From an uncultured Clostridia bacterium (GTDB lineage: Bacteria > Bacillota > Clostridia > Lachnospirales > Bianqueaceae): 33,592 nucleotides of DNA. Within the stretch, counting starts at the first letter, position 1. Each line of letters starts with the position of its first letter. The notes under the pieces are model-generated. The model saw nothing but the letters and a program-made list of their open reading frames with translations, ran no database searches and was not told the origin of the DNA. Below, piece after piece: positions 22,506 through 30,496 of this stretch. The stretch covers positions 1-33,592 of the forward strand of contig CANOUM010000002.1 of assembly GCA_947570515.1 (NCBI GenBank), read 5' to 3'. The translations under genes and the position numbers were made by a program.

Positions 22506-24151
22506 GCCTCTTTGTTAATGACTTCGATGAACGCCGGAATCAGCTGCTTTTTGCGCGATACAATGCCCTTCAGGTCGACGCTGTCCTTTTCCGGCCGCAG
22601 GCCGAAAGCCTCTGCCGCAAGCTCCCTTGCCCCGCTCCCAAAACACATAAGCGTCGTGCTCTCTTCTATGATATTGGTCAGCATAAAGAACATCATACTC
22701 ATTCCATGCTCACGGCAATGCTTTTCCAGATAGGGCAGAAGCCGCTGCTCGATGCGCGCAAGCTCCTCGCCGCTCATGCTGTTGATCTGTCCTACGCCAA
22801 ATGTGACATCGCCAAACTCAAATTTCTTATAATCCTGATAAAGGATTTCCTCCGGCGTTTTATCCTTTAAATTGCTGCCGGCCGTAAACATTTCGATGCC
22901 AAACTGCTGGCAGTCGATGCCGGCGATCTCGGCCAGTTCCTGTGCTGCCCGCCGATCTGTCAGCGTGCAGGTGGGCGAACGAAACACCAGCGTATCTGAT
23001 AAAATGGCACTGCACAAAAGCCCAGCGATCTGCGGCGATACCGTCTGCCCTTTTTCACGGTACATCTCATACACAATCGTGGCAGTACAGCCCACCGGTT
23101 CATTACGAAAATAGACCGGCTCCATCGTTTCCAGAGAACCAATACGATGATGATCAATGATTTCCAGAATCTCTGCGTTTTCAATATTTTCCACCGCTTG
23201 GCTGCGCTCATTGTGATCCACTAAAATGACTGATCTTTTGCGGATTCCCAAGAGATTGCGCCGTGAGATCATGCCGATATAGTGACCTGCTTTATCCACC
23301 ACCGGAAAATCACGGATGCGTGTGTTTTGCATGGCATCCTTGATTTCATCCGTATAATCCCCGGGATGAAATACCACCAGATCCTCCGACTTCATAAATG
23401 CTTCTACCGGCATGCTCTGATTGATCTGCCGCGCAACACGGTATGTATCAAACGGCGTCACAATCACACTGCATTTTCTATCTGCCGCCAGTTTACGAAT
23501 GGTTTTCGATACGGTAGCACCCAGACATACAATAATGCAGCCTGCTCCGGACTCAATCGCCGAAAGCTGCGAATCATAGCGGTTCCCGGTGATGACCATA
23601 TCATGCTTTTTGATATAGTCCTCCATAACATCCGGATTGGCCGCAGAGATGAGCACATTGCCCCGATCAAACGCCGCACCTGTATCGCCGACTACCATCT
23701 CCGCTTCCAGCGTCTCCAAAATATTCTGATAGGAGGTTTTAGCCTTTGCCAGAATGTCACCATCCTGCTCCTCCATGTATGACAGCGCAATATCGTTGAT
23801 GGTGATCAGCCCCTGCAGCACATTGTCCTCATCCGTAATCGGCAGCGTAACGGCTCCCAGCTGCGCCATCAGATTCCAGGCCTTTTTCAGCGAAAGATTA
23901 CGGGCTATGCTCGGCACCTTACGGATCTCCATATCGCGTACACGCGTCCCGATATTATTCACATATCCCGGCTGCCTTACGCCAAATCTTTTAAGCACAT
24001 ACGCCGTCTCGGGTCCCACCTGACCGGCCCTCGCTGCAATGTAGCGATTACCGTCATTTCCCTTATTTTTCAAATCCGCATAGGCAATCGCCGAGCAGAT
24101 CGAATCGGTATCGGGGTTTCGATGACCCAATATATAAATGTCTTTTTTCAT
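22502..24151 (-). CDS. ppaC: Manganese-dependent inorganic pyrophosphatase with CBS and DRTGG domains
   Basis: This family II pyrophosphatase splits pyrophosphate, pulling biosynthesis forward. The 549-residue form is longer than the basic 310-residue enzyme because a regulatory insert lies between the DHH parts. The N-terminal motif ILGHRNPDTDSICSAIAYAD binds metal. Two CBS motifs flank a DRTGG domain; these sense adenine nucleotides in studied homologues. The DHH motif EIIDHHRIGSLE and C-terminal DHHA2 region (SNLKDKTPEEIL) follow. The ATG at 24151 overlaps the stop of the VanZ-like gene in ATGA, with GGAAAG upstream; an ATG at 24169 is less well placed. Confidence 0.94.
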   Translation of the reverse strand: MKKDIYILGHRNPDTDSICSAIAYADLKNKGNDGNRYIAARAGQVGPETAYVLKRFGVRQPGYVNNIGTRVRDMEIRKVPSIARNLSLKKAWNLMAQLGAVTLPITDEDNVLQGLITINDIALSYMEEQDGDILAKAKTSYQNILETLEAEMVVGDTGAAFDRGNVLISAANPDVMEDYIKKHDMVITGNRYDSQLSAIESGAGCIIVCLGATVSKTIRKLAADRKCSVIVTPFDTYRVARQINQSMPVEAFMKSEDLVVFHPGDYTDEIKDAMQNTRIRDFPVVDKAGHYIGMISRRNLLGIRKRSVILVDHNERSQAVENIENAEILEIIDHHRIGSLETMEPVYFRNEPVGCTATIVYEMYREKGQTVSPQIAGLLCSAILSDTLVFRSPTCTLTDRRAAQELAEIAGIDCQQFGIEMFTAGSNLKDKTPEEILYQDYKKFEFGDVTFGVGQINSMSGEELARIEQRLLPYLEKHCREHGMSMMFFMLTNIIEESTTLMCFGSGARELAAEAFGLRPEKDSVDLKGIVSRKKQLIPAFIEVINKEA

Positions 24152-24693
24152 GTCGCTTTCCTTTCCCATTTTCTATGCCGAATGGCATACCATATCCGGC
24201 AGCTCATGTAGGCCCCCAGCGCATTATGGAACATGTCGTCCCATTCGAATAACCCGCGTTTTAACAGCAGCTGCAGCACTTCGATCGAGATGGACAGCGC
24301 CAAAGCGCCAAGCGTGATCCATTTTACCGCCTTGCGGGTGTGAAGCGCCTCCTGCAGCAGCACGCCGACCGGCATGAACAGCAAGAGATTGAGAATGTTC
24401 TCCTGCAGGACAGCCTCATTTTCATATTGAATGATGAAGGCATAGGACCAAAAGGGAGTGAGCATATACTCGGCCTCGCTGCGCGGGCTGCGCGAAAATA
24501 TGGTGATGAGGTAGACCATGTAAATGTAGACAAAGCTCACCCAAAAGCAGACGGCCTGCCTGAGCTCGAGCTTGCCCTCTCTTTGGCATTTTGCCAGATA
24601 TACGGTAAACAGCACGGTGAGAAAGAGGCCCAGGAGCACTTCGGCGGCTGATAGATTTTCCAGATGATAGCCTAAAATTTCGATCCAGTTCAA
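24148..24693 (-). CDS. VanZ-like membrane protein
   Basis: The 181-residue protein has about five hydrophobic segments and VanZ-like family marks: YLITIFSRSP, ENILNLLLFMPVGVLL and ISIEVLQLLLKRGLFEWDDM with HNALGAYMSCRIWY. VanZ itself lowers teicoplanin sensitivity; most relatives have no known role. The start is a TTG at 24693 with GGAG 7 bases upstream. Its stop overlaps the ppaC start, so the two are coupled, although a functional link is not obvious. Confidence 0.85.
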   Translation of the reverse strand: MNWIEILGYHLENLSAAEVLLGLFLTVLFTVYLAKCQREGKLELRQAVCFWVSFVYIYMVYLITIFSRSPRSEAEYMLTPFWSYAFIIQYENEAVLQENILNLLLFMPVGVLLQEALHTRKAVKWITLGALALSISIEVLQLLLKRGLFEWDDMFHNALGAYMSCRIWYAIRHRKWERKAT

Positions 24694-24775
24694 ATTAATT
24701 CTCCATTTCTGATGTCATACAAGTATCTCTATTGATAGTATATAACTTATCGTCCGAAAATAATGGATTCTATAT

Positions 24776-24811
24776 AAAAAAATAATCACCTCTGCTTAAA
24801 ACGAAGCGATT
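24776..24811 (-). terminator. Intrinsic terminator-like hairpin in the VanZ-ppaC leader
   Basis: A 9-bp stem with two wobble pairs (24784-24792 with 24803-24811) is followed on the minus strand by A and seven T. It lies only about 22 bases past the expected transcription start and about 80 bases before the VanZ start. It may act as an attenuator or make a short RNA. Confidence 0.6.
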
Positions 24812-24839
24812 AGTGAGTTGATAGCTGATGATTTTATGT

Positions 24840-24868
24840 ATTATAACAAAGCTATTTTAAATTGTCAA
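24840..24868 (-). promoter_or_regulatory. Consensus promoter of the VanZ-ppaC leader
   Basis: Minus-strand TTGACA (24863-24868), 17 bases, TATAAT (24840-24845). Confidence 0.75.
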
Positions 24869-24933
24869 ATCATGGGGTCGCTGCTTTCTCTATCCTTTTG
24901 CACTGAATTTTGCAAACTTTTTTATAGGAACGC

Positions 24934-24962
24934 TTGACAATCTTCCGAACTTTGGCTATAAT
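24934..24962 (+). promoter_or_regulatory. Promoter of tRNA-Pro
   Basis: TTGACA (24934-24939), 17 bases, TATAAT (24957-24962), 20 bases before the tRNA. It matches consensus fully. Confidence 0.85.
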
Positions 24963-24982
24963 GATTAGGCTGAAAGGCATAT

Positions 24983-25056
24983 CGGAATGTGGCTCAGCTT
25001 GGTAGAGCGCTGCGTTCGGGACGCAGAGGCCGCAGGTTCGAATCCTGTCATTCCGA
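24983..25056 (+). tRNA. tRNA-Pro, anticodon CGG
   Basis: The 74-base cloverleaf has acceptor arms CGGAATG and CATTCCG with discriminator A. The D arm is GCTCAGCTTGGTAGAGC, the anticodon arm CTGCG-TTCGGGA-CGCAG, and the T arm includes GGTTCGAATCC. The anticodon CGG reads CCG. CCA is not encoded. The gene has its own promoter and terminator and faces valS. Confidence 0.96.
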
Positions 25057-25065
25057 CTTTTCAAG

Positions 25066-25097
25066 GAACTCGCTTAAATAGCGGGTTCTTTTGTTTT
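25066..25097 (+). terminator. Intrinsic terminator of tRNA-Pro
   Basis: The stem GAACTCGC (25066-25073) pairs with GCGGGTTC (25081-25088) and is followed by a TTTTGTTTT tract. Confidence 0.85.
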
Positions 25098-25136
25098 GTG
25101 ATGCTGAGTATCTCATAATCACTCAAGTTTGTTGTG

Positions 25137-25187
25137 GAAAACAGAGCGCTGCTCCTTAGATGATGACTCATCTATTTTGCAGCGCTC
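25137..25187 (-). terminator. Hairpin after valS, probable terminator
   Basis: The outer stem GAGCGCTGC/GCAGCGCTC (25144-25152 with 25179-25187) encloses a second stem AGATGA/TCATCT (25158-25163 with 25168-25173). The minus strand continues TGTTTTCC, a weak T tract. It starts about 22 bases past the valS stop. Confidence 0.7.
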
Positions 25188-25209
25188 CTTCCTTGTCTGA
25201 AATATATCT

Positions 25210-27849
25210 TTATCCTAAATTCTTCAGGCTGGTTTCCACCTGCTCCAGCAGCGAACGGTACTTATCCCCCTTCGCTTTTTCTTCTTCCACCACGCTGGCC
25301 GGCGCCTTGCTGACAAAGCCCTGATTGTTCAGCTTCTTCTCCACGCGCGCAATCTCCCCTTCCAGACGCTGCTTCTCCTTCGTCAGGCGCTCGCGTTCTT
25401 TCTCCAGATCCACCAGCTGATCCAGCGGAATACAAATCACGGCTTCACGAATCGGAATCGTGACAGCGCTCTCCGGTATGTCCGTACGATCTGCCTGCAC
25501 GCTCACCTCTGTAGCAAAGGCCAGCGGAGCCAAAAAGCTGCCGCCGCGGCGGAAAATGTCCAGCACCTTCTCCTGCTCGGAAACTACAATGACCTGCGCT
25601 TTCTGCTTAGGAGGCACGTTCATCTGAGAGCGTACATTACGAATGCCGCGAATGGCTTCCTTCATGCGCTCCACCTCATCTTCCTCCTCCGGAAAATGCA
25701 TGGCTTCATCATAGGCAGGCCACTCACTGAACATGATGGTCTCCTCCTCCGGACACAGATAGGAGTAGATCTCCTCCGTAATGAACGGCATAAACGGGTG
25801 CAGCATCTTGAGACCCGTCACCAGAACGGTTTTCAGCGTCCATAATGCCGCTGTGCGGCTTTGATCATGCTCTGCATACAGACGGGATTTCACCATCTCA
25901 ATATACCAGTCGCAAAATTCCTCCCAAAGGAAGGTTGTCAGCTTATCGCTTACAATTCCCAGCTCATACCGGTTCATATTATCGGTCACTTCTTTGGCCA
26001 GATTATTAGCCTTCGAAAGGATCCAGCGATCTGCTGCCAGCAGCTCCTCCGGCGCCATCGTCTGCGGAAGCTCTTCATCCAGATTCATTAAAATGAAGCG
26101 GGACGCATTCCAGATTTTATTGGCGAAGTTTCGGGAGGCCTCCACCTTAGACCAGTAAAAGCGCATATCATTACCCGCTGCATTGCCTGTCACCAGCATC
26201 AGACGCAGCGCGTCGGCTCCATACTGGTCGATGACCTCCAGCGGATCGATGCCATTGCCCAGGCTCTTGCTCATCTTCACACCATTTTCATCGCGTACCA
26301 GACCATGAATCAGCACATCCTTAAATGGTACCTGTCCTGTATACTCCAAAGCAGAAAATACCATACGCGATACCCAGAAGGTGATGATATCATACCCGGT
26401 TACCAGCACATCCGTAGGATAGAAATATTTGAGCTCCGGCGTTTCATCCGGCCATCCAAGCGTGGAGAACGGCCACAGAGCTGAACTGAACCAGGTATCC
26501 AGCGTATCCTCATCCTGATGCCAATGCGTGCAGCCGCATTTCTCACAGGCTCCTGTCGGTGCGCTCTTCTGCACCACCATATGTCCGCACTCCTCACAGT
26601 AGTAAGCCGGAATCCGGTGTCCCCACCACAGCTGACGGCTGATGCACCAGTCGTGCAGATTTTCCATCCAGTTCAGATACATCTTGTCAAATCGCTCGGG
26701 CACAAAGCGGAAATCACCTTTTTTCAGTGCCTCGATGGCCGGCTTTCTCAGCTTATCCATGGCTACGAACCATTGCGGTTTAATCATGGGCTCAATCGTA
26801 CATCCGCAGCGGTCATGCGTACCTACGTTATGCGTATGATCCTCAATGCGCACCAGATAGCCCTGCTCCTCCAGATCCTTTACCATCGCCTTACGCGCCT
26901 CGTAGCGATCCATTCCCGCATACTTGCCGCATAGCTCATTCATATGGCCGTCATCGGTGAGCACATTGATCTGTTCTAAATTATGGCGCTGTCCCACTTC
27001 AAAGTCATTCGGGTCATGCGCCGGCGTGATCTTAACCGCACCGGTTCCGAACTCCTTATCCACATAAGCGTCGGCAATCACCGGAATTTCTTTATTCACC
27101 AGCGGCAGAATGACCATCTTGCCCACCTTATCGGTGTAGCGCGGATCACTGGGATGCACAGCGACTGCCGTATCGCCCAGCATCGTCTCCGGACGCGTGG
27201 TCGCTACTTCAATATACCCGCTGCCGTCCGCATACGGATAACGCAGGTGCCAGAAATGCCCGGCCTGCTCCTCATGCAGCGTCTCCGCATCTGAAATGGA
27301 GGTCTGACACTGCGGACACCAGTTGATAATGCGTTTGCCTTTATAAATCAGTCCCTGCTCATACAAACGAATAAAGACATCCAGCACCGCCTTAGACAGT
27401 CCTTCATCCATCGTAAAACGAGCACGCTCCCAGTCACAGGAAGCCCCCATCTTTTTCAGCTGACTGATGATACGATCATTATAGGTCTCTTTCCAGGCCC
27501 AGGCTTCCTTCAAAAACCCTTCGCGTCCAAGATCGGCTTTATTGATGCCCTCGCTGGCAAGCTTTTGAATCACCTTGACCTCCGTAGCAATACTCGCATG
27601 ATCCGTCCCCGGCTGCCACAGCACATTATAGCCCTGCATTCTCTTCCAGCGGATCAGAATATCCTGCAGCGTATTATCCAGTGCATGCCCCATGTGCAGC
27701 TGCCCGGTAATGTTTGGCGGCGGAATCACAATCGTAAACGGCTTACGCGTTTCATCCACCTCCGCATGGAAATAGTTTTTGCTCTCCCATTTCTCATAGA
27801 GCCGTCCTTCAATCTGATGCGGATCATAAGTTGTCGGTAAATTTTTCAT
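25210..27849 (-). CDS. valS: Valyl-tRNA synthetase
   Basis: This 879-residue class I synthetase charges tRNA-Val and edits mischarged threonine. It has the HIGH motif as HMGH (PPNITGQLHMGHALDNT), an editing domain with TTRPETMLGDTAVAVHP, a zinc-type CxxC motif (CEECGHMVVQ), the KMSKS loop (GVKMSKSLGNGIDP) and a C-terminal coiled coil (LVDLEKERERLTKEKQRLEG). The ATG at 27849 is chosen because AGGAGG lies 5 bases before it; the open frame extends to 27960 but that part reaches the T-box terminator and has no family similarity. Expression is controlled by the Val T-box. Confidence 0.97.
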   Translation of the reverse strand: MKNLPTTYDPHQIEGRLYEKWESKNYFHAEVDETRKPFTIVIPPPNITGQLHMGHALDNTLQDILIRWKRMQGYNVLWQPGTDHASIATEVKVIQKLASEGINKADLGREGFLKEAWAWKETYNDRIISQLKKMGASCDWERARFTMDEGLSKAVLDVFIRLYEQGLIYKGKRIINWCPQCQTSISDAETLHEEQAGHFWHLRYPYADGSGYIEVATTRPETMLGDTAVAVHPSDPRYTDKVGKMVILPLVNKEIPVIADAYVDKEFGTGAVKITPAHDPNDFEVGQRHNLEQINVLTDDGHMNELCGKYAGMDRYEARKAMVKDLEEQGYLVRIEDHTHNVGTHDRCGCTIEPMIKPQWFVAMDKLRKPAIEALKKGDFRFVPERFDKMYLNWMENLHDWCISRQLWWGHRIPAYYCEECGHMVVQKSAPTGACEKCGCTHWHQDEDTLDTWFSSALWPFSTLGWPDETPELKYFYPTDVLVTGYDIITFWVSRMVFSALEYTGQVPFKDVLIHGLVRDENGVKMSKSLGNGIDPLEVIDQYGADALRLMLVTGNAAGNDMRFYWSKVEASRNFANKIWNASRFILMNLDEELPQTMAPEELLAADRWILSKANNLAKEVTDNMNRYELGIVSDKLTTFLWEEFCDWYIEMVKSRLYAEHDQSRTAALWTLKTVLVTGLKMLHPFMPFITEEIYSYLCPEEETIMFSEWPAYDEAMHFPEEEDEVERMKEAIRGIRNVRSQMNVPPKQKAQVIVVSEQEKVLDIFRRGGSFLAPLAFATEVSVQADRTDIPESAVTIPIREAVICIPLDQLVDLEKERERLTKEKQRLEGEIARVEKKLNNQGFVSKAPASVVEEEKAKGDKYRSLLEQVETSLKNLG

Positions 27850-27959
27850 AGTCTCCTCCTTCATGCCGTCAAAATCGAGTAGAGAAGATTTATCGCTTCT
27901 ACTCGCCGCGCGGGCTGCACGCCGCATTAGCGGCAAATTTATCTGTACGGCCCTGCGCA

Positions 27960-28229
27960 TAAAAAAAGCGGTCTTCGCCTGCTAAGGGCGAAAACCGCGG
28001 TACCACCTTAATTTGTTCTCTTCATCCGTAACGGAATGACCCGATCAAAGCTACTTGGCCGTCTATTTTCGCGCCCGCGCGGCGGAAAATGACCTTATCT
28101 TTCGCCTTGATGACTCCGAAGCTACCTTCCATCCTTCGTTTGGCCGGGAAATCTTTCAGCCGGTGAATTTCCTTCTCTGCTGCCTGTCCGAATGTACTCC
28201 TCTTCCTCATAGTCTTATATTTTAAGTTG
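27960..28229 (-). promoter_or_regulatory. T-box leader, valine specifier, upstream of valS
   Basis: The T-box core AAGGTGGTACCGCG is at 27996-28009. The terminator pairs 27968-27979 with 27987-27998 and ends in seven T on the minus strand. The Stem I specifier region reads GGAAGGTAGCTTCGGAG, with GTA (Val) at 28123-28125, in the same place as ATG in the metG leader. About 110 bases separate the terminator from the valS start, with another hairpin at about 27875-27905. Confidence 0.9.
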
Positions 28230-28235
28230 TGTTTT

Positions 28236-28264
28236 ATCATAGCGCAGCGGATGCGCTTTGTCAA
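28236..28264 (-). promoter_or_regulatory. Promoter of the valS leader
   Basis: Minus-strand TTGACA (28259-28264), 17 bases, TATGAT (28236-28241). It lies right after the stop of the upstream gene. Confidence 0.75.
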
Positions 28265-28279
28265 GCTTTTATTTTGGAT

Positions 28280-29785
28280 CTATTGGGGGCCTGTGGATGC
28301 CGGCATCGCATGATAATACCGCTGGTTCCGGCTCTTGGGCTTGTCCGGTATGGTCATTTTCAGGGCTCCGCTTTGCAGCAGGGGATCGATGTACCTGCTG
28401 GTTACATAAAAGATCGTCCGGATTCCCAGATAATCCGCTATCTCTTTGCGCGTGCGCGGCGTCCTGCAAAAGTCCAGCAGGCCTCCTGCTTCCCCTGCAT
28501 ACCCGGCCGGCTCTTCTCTCAATCCGCGAATCCGCTCCTGATGTATCGATTTTTCATAGATGGATTCCGTATTATAAAGCGTTACCACAAATTCTCCCCG
28601 CCGATTCTCGAACACAGGCGCCGGAAGTCCGTATGCTGCCATCTCACGGCGGATTGTCGGAATGCCTGAATACCGGTTTTCGGCGCTGGCCAGCGTCTCC
28701 ATCATCAGTGCAAGAGCCGGGTTTCTCAGATCCGGACGGGCAGTTCCTAACTGATCAACTGTCATTCGGCCGTATAAACCGCCCGGACTGTGGATCTCAA
28801 GCCGGTTTGAAAAGAAATCAATTTGAATGGGCGTACCTTCGGTATAGATGCTGTAATCCCGATGAATGAGGGCATTTAAAATGATTTCACGCACTGCGCT
28901 CAGCGGGTATTCTGTGCGGTCCTTTCGCATTCCTGTTTGCGGATCAACGATCGTTCTGACCTTCATATTGCGCCTGCAAAAAAACATCGCTTCCTCCAGC
29001 ATAGCGCTGAGCGTTCCTTCAATCCGCTTATTATCTAAAAACCGCGACGCATCCTCCGTCAGATCTCCGATCTGCGTTCCCGGTACAACAATTGCCGTGA
29101 TCGCAAGCTGCGGCAAATATCCCTGCGGGTACACGCAAAAATTAAGCACGGCGGCTAATGTCGGCACGCCATTTTGCATAATACCCATCATCTCGTACGC
29201 CTGCTCTTCGGTAAGCCTGGCGAAGCCCGGCCGCTCCAGACGTTTTTGAATGAGGTAATTTTGCAGTAAATCCTGATCCAAAAGCGCTGCCGATGACCTT
29301 TTGACCGGACGTTCATCATCATGCAGATGCCTGTGAAACGCTTCATAGGCATATAACTCCGCATCTGTCATGGGCAGATCAGCGTCTCCCACCCGCAGAT
29401 AAGACCCTTTCACGCGTCCCATCCCCCGATAATAACAGGGGCGCTGCGATACATCCAGTCCCGGGATTTCTGCCGCACAAACCGGTTTTCCGTCTACCTC
29501 GGCAAACGTAAAAACAGCTCTGACAGGCGGTTCCATTTGATTACACTGCTCCGTCACCTTTTTTTGAAGCGATTGTAAATCATACACGCCAACCGGCATG
29601 TATCCCTGATTCTCATCAACTCCAAACAAAATGATCCCGCCTCCGTCCTGATTAGAAAAACTGGACAGCGTATCATACAACCGTTTAGGACAATCCACAT
29701 GCGCCGCCTTTAATTCTATATGCTGTGATTCTGCCTTTAACCGGCCTACCTTTTGCACCAATTCAACTAATTCCTCTATCAACAT
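28280..29785 (-). CDS. AlbA_2/Schlafen-type DNA-binding ATP-binding protein
   Basis: The 501-residue protein resembles putative transcriptional regulators of the AlbA_2 (divergent AAA-4, Schlafen-like) group. The N-terminal part has HIELKAAH, then TLSSFSNQDGGGIILFGVDE at about residues 40-60. A central GHKL-like region reads AVREIILNALIHRDYSIY (about 300) and NRLEIHSPGGL. The C-terminal part has a winged-helix look (FCRTPRTRKEIADYLGI). Roles in regulation and phage defence have been proposed for such proteins, but none is shown here. GGGAGG lies 9 bases before the ATG. It stands between valS and nrdG with its own promoter. No clear terminator follows it. Confidence 0.85.
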   Translation of the reverse strand: MLIEELVELVQKVGRLKAESQHIELKAAHVDCPKRLYDTLSSFSNQDGGGIILFGVDENQGYMPVGVYDLQSLQKKVTEQCNQMEPPVRAVFTFAEVDGKPVCAAEIPGLDVSQRPCYYRGMGRVKGSYLRVGDADLPMTDAELYAYEAFHRHLHDDERPVKRSSAALLDQDLLQNYLIQKRLERPGFARLTEEQAYEMMGIMQNGVPTLAAVLNFCVYPQGYLPQLAITAIVVPGTQIGDLTEDASRFLDNKRIEGTLSAMLEEAMFFCRRNMKVRTIVDPQTGMRKDRTEYPLSAVREIILNALIHRDYSIYTEGTPIQIDFFSNRLEIHSPGGLYGRMTVDQLGTARPDLRNPALALMMETLASAENRYSGIPTIRREMAAYGLPAPVFENRRGEFVVTLYNTESIYEKSIHQERIRGLREEPAGYAGEAGGLLDFCRTPRTRKEIADYLGIRTIFYVTSRYIDPLLQSGALKMTIPDKPKSRNQRYYHAMPASTGPQ

Positions 29786-29811
29786 GCAAACTCACCTCCC
29801 ATCGTAATGAT

Positions 29812-29840
29812 ATTATACCCCACTTTATTAGGTTATTCAA
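29812..29840 (-). promoter_or_regulatory. Promoter of the AlbA_2 gene
   Basis: Minus-strand TTGAAT (29835-29840), 17 bases, TATAAT (29812-29817). Confidence 0.7.
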
Positions 29841-29901
29841 TATAATAAACAAAATAAAACCTAAATAAGCAAAATACATTTTCCATTAACCAAATAGTCC
29901 C

Positions 29902-29948
29902 TAAAATAAAATCGATACACGGTGATATGATTTTACCATGTATCGATT
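29902..29948 (-). terminator. Intrinsic terminator of nrdDG
   Basis: A long stem (29910-29925 with about 29933-29948, AATCGATACA...TGTATCGATT) is followed on the minus strand by TTTATTTTA. It ends the nrdD-nrdG unit 9 bases after the nrdG stop. Confidence 0.85.
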
Positions 29949-29956
29949 CTCTCTGT

Positions 29957-30484
29957 CTATTCTTCCCAAAGCACGATCTCGCCTGGTTTTGCTGCCAGCG
30001 TTTTTTTCATATCGATCAGGCGCTGATTGGATGAGCCTCTAAAACGCAGTGAAATATCCTTCAGTTCCTCCACAAACCGGCCATCCACCAGCACATCCAG
30101 CAGGCTAAGCAGCTCCTCTGTAACCTCGCAGTGCGCATGCGTACCCTCGCGCCGCAGCTCCTCCAGCGTAAATCCCGAATACGCCCAGATCGTCTTTTGC
30201 GGCAACTGCTGCCGTACACATTTCAGAAACGGCAGCAGACCGCGCTGATTCTGCGGCTCCATCGGCTCGCCGCCCAGCAGCGTCAGCCCGTTAATATAGT
30301 CTGCCGAAAGCATCGAAATCAGCTGCTGCTCCGTATCCGCTGTAAACGGCTGCCCATAGCAAAAATCCCATGTTTCCGGCTGAAAACAATTTTTGCAGCG
30401 ATTGGTGCAGCCAGATACAAACAGTGTCACGCGCACGCCAATGCCATTGGCAATATCGCAGTTTTTAATATTTCCATAATACAT
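29957..30484 (-). CDS. nrdG: Anaerobic ribonucleotide reductase activating protein
   Basis: This radical SAM enzyme installs the glycyl radical on NrdD. The 175-residue protein has the iron-sulfur motif CxxxCxxC at residues 26, 30 and 33 (SGCTNRCKNC), the SAM-binding LTLLGGEPM and the C-terminal DVLVDGRFVEELKD, typical of NrdG. GGGAG lies before the ATG, 12 bases after the nrdD stop. Confidence 0.96.
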   Translation of the reverse strand: MYYGNIKNCDIANGIGVRVTLFVSGCTNRCKNCFQPETWDFCYGQPFTADTEQQLISMLSADYINGLTLLGGEPMEPQNQRGLLPFLKCVRQQLPQKTIWAYSGFTLEELRREGTHAHCEVTEELLSLLDVLVDGRFVEELKDISLRFRGSSNQRLIDMKKTLAAKPGEIVLWEE

Positions 30485-30496
30485 CGCGGCTCTCCC

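Noticed and set aside
22240..22518. Plus-strand frames across the metG leader
   Set aside because: They lie antisense to the T-box RNA, with no ribosome site or promoter.
27850..27960. Upstream extension of ValS by 37 residues
   Set aside because: The extension reaches the T-box terminator and lacks similarity to the family; AGGAGG precedes the ATG at 27849.
28022..28264. An 80-residue frame in the valS leader
   Set aside because: It coincides with the T-box leader RNA and promoter; no ribosome site supports it.
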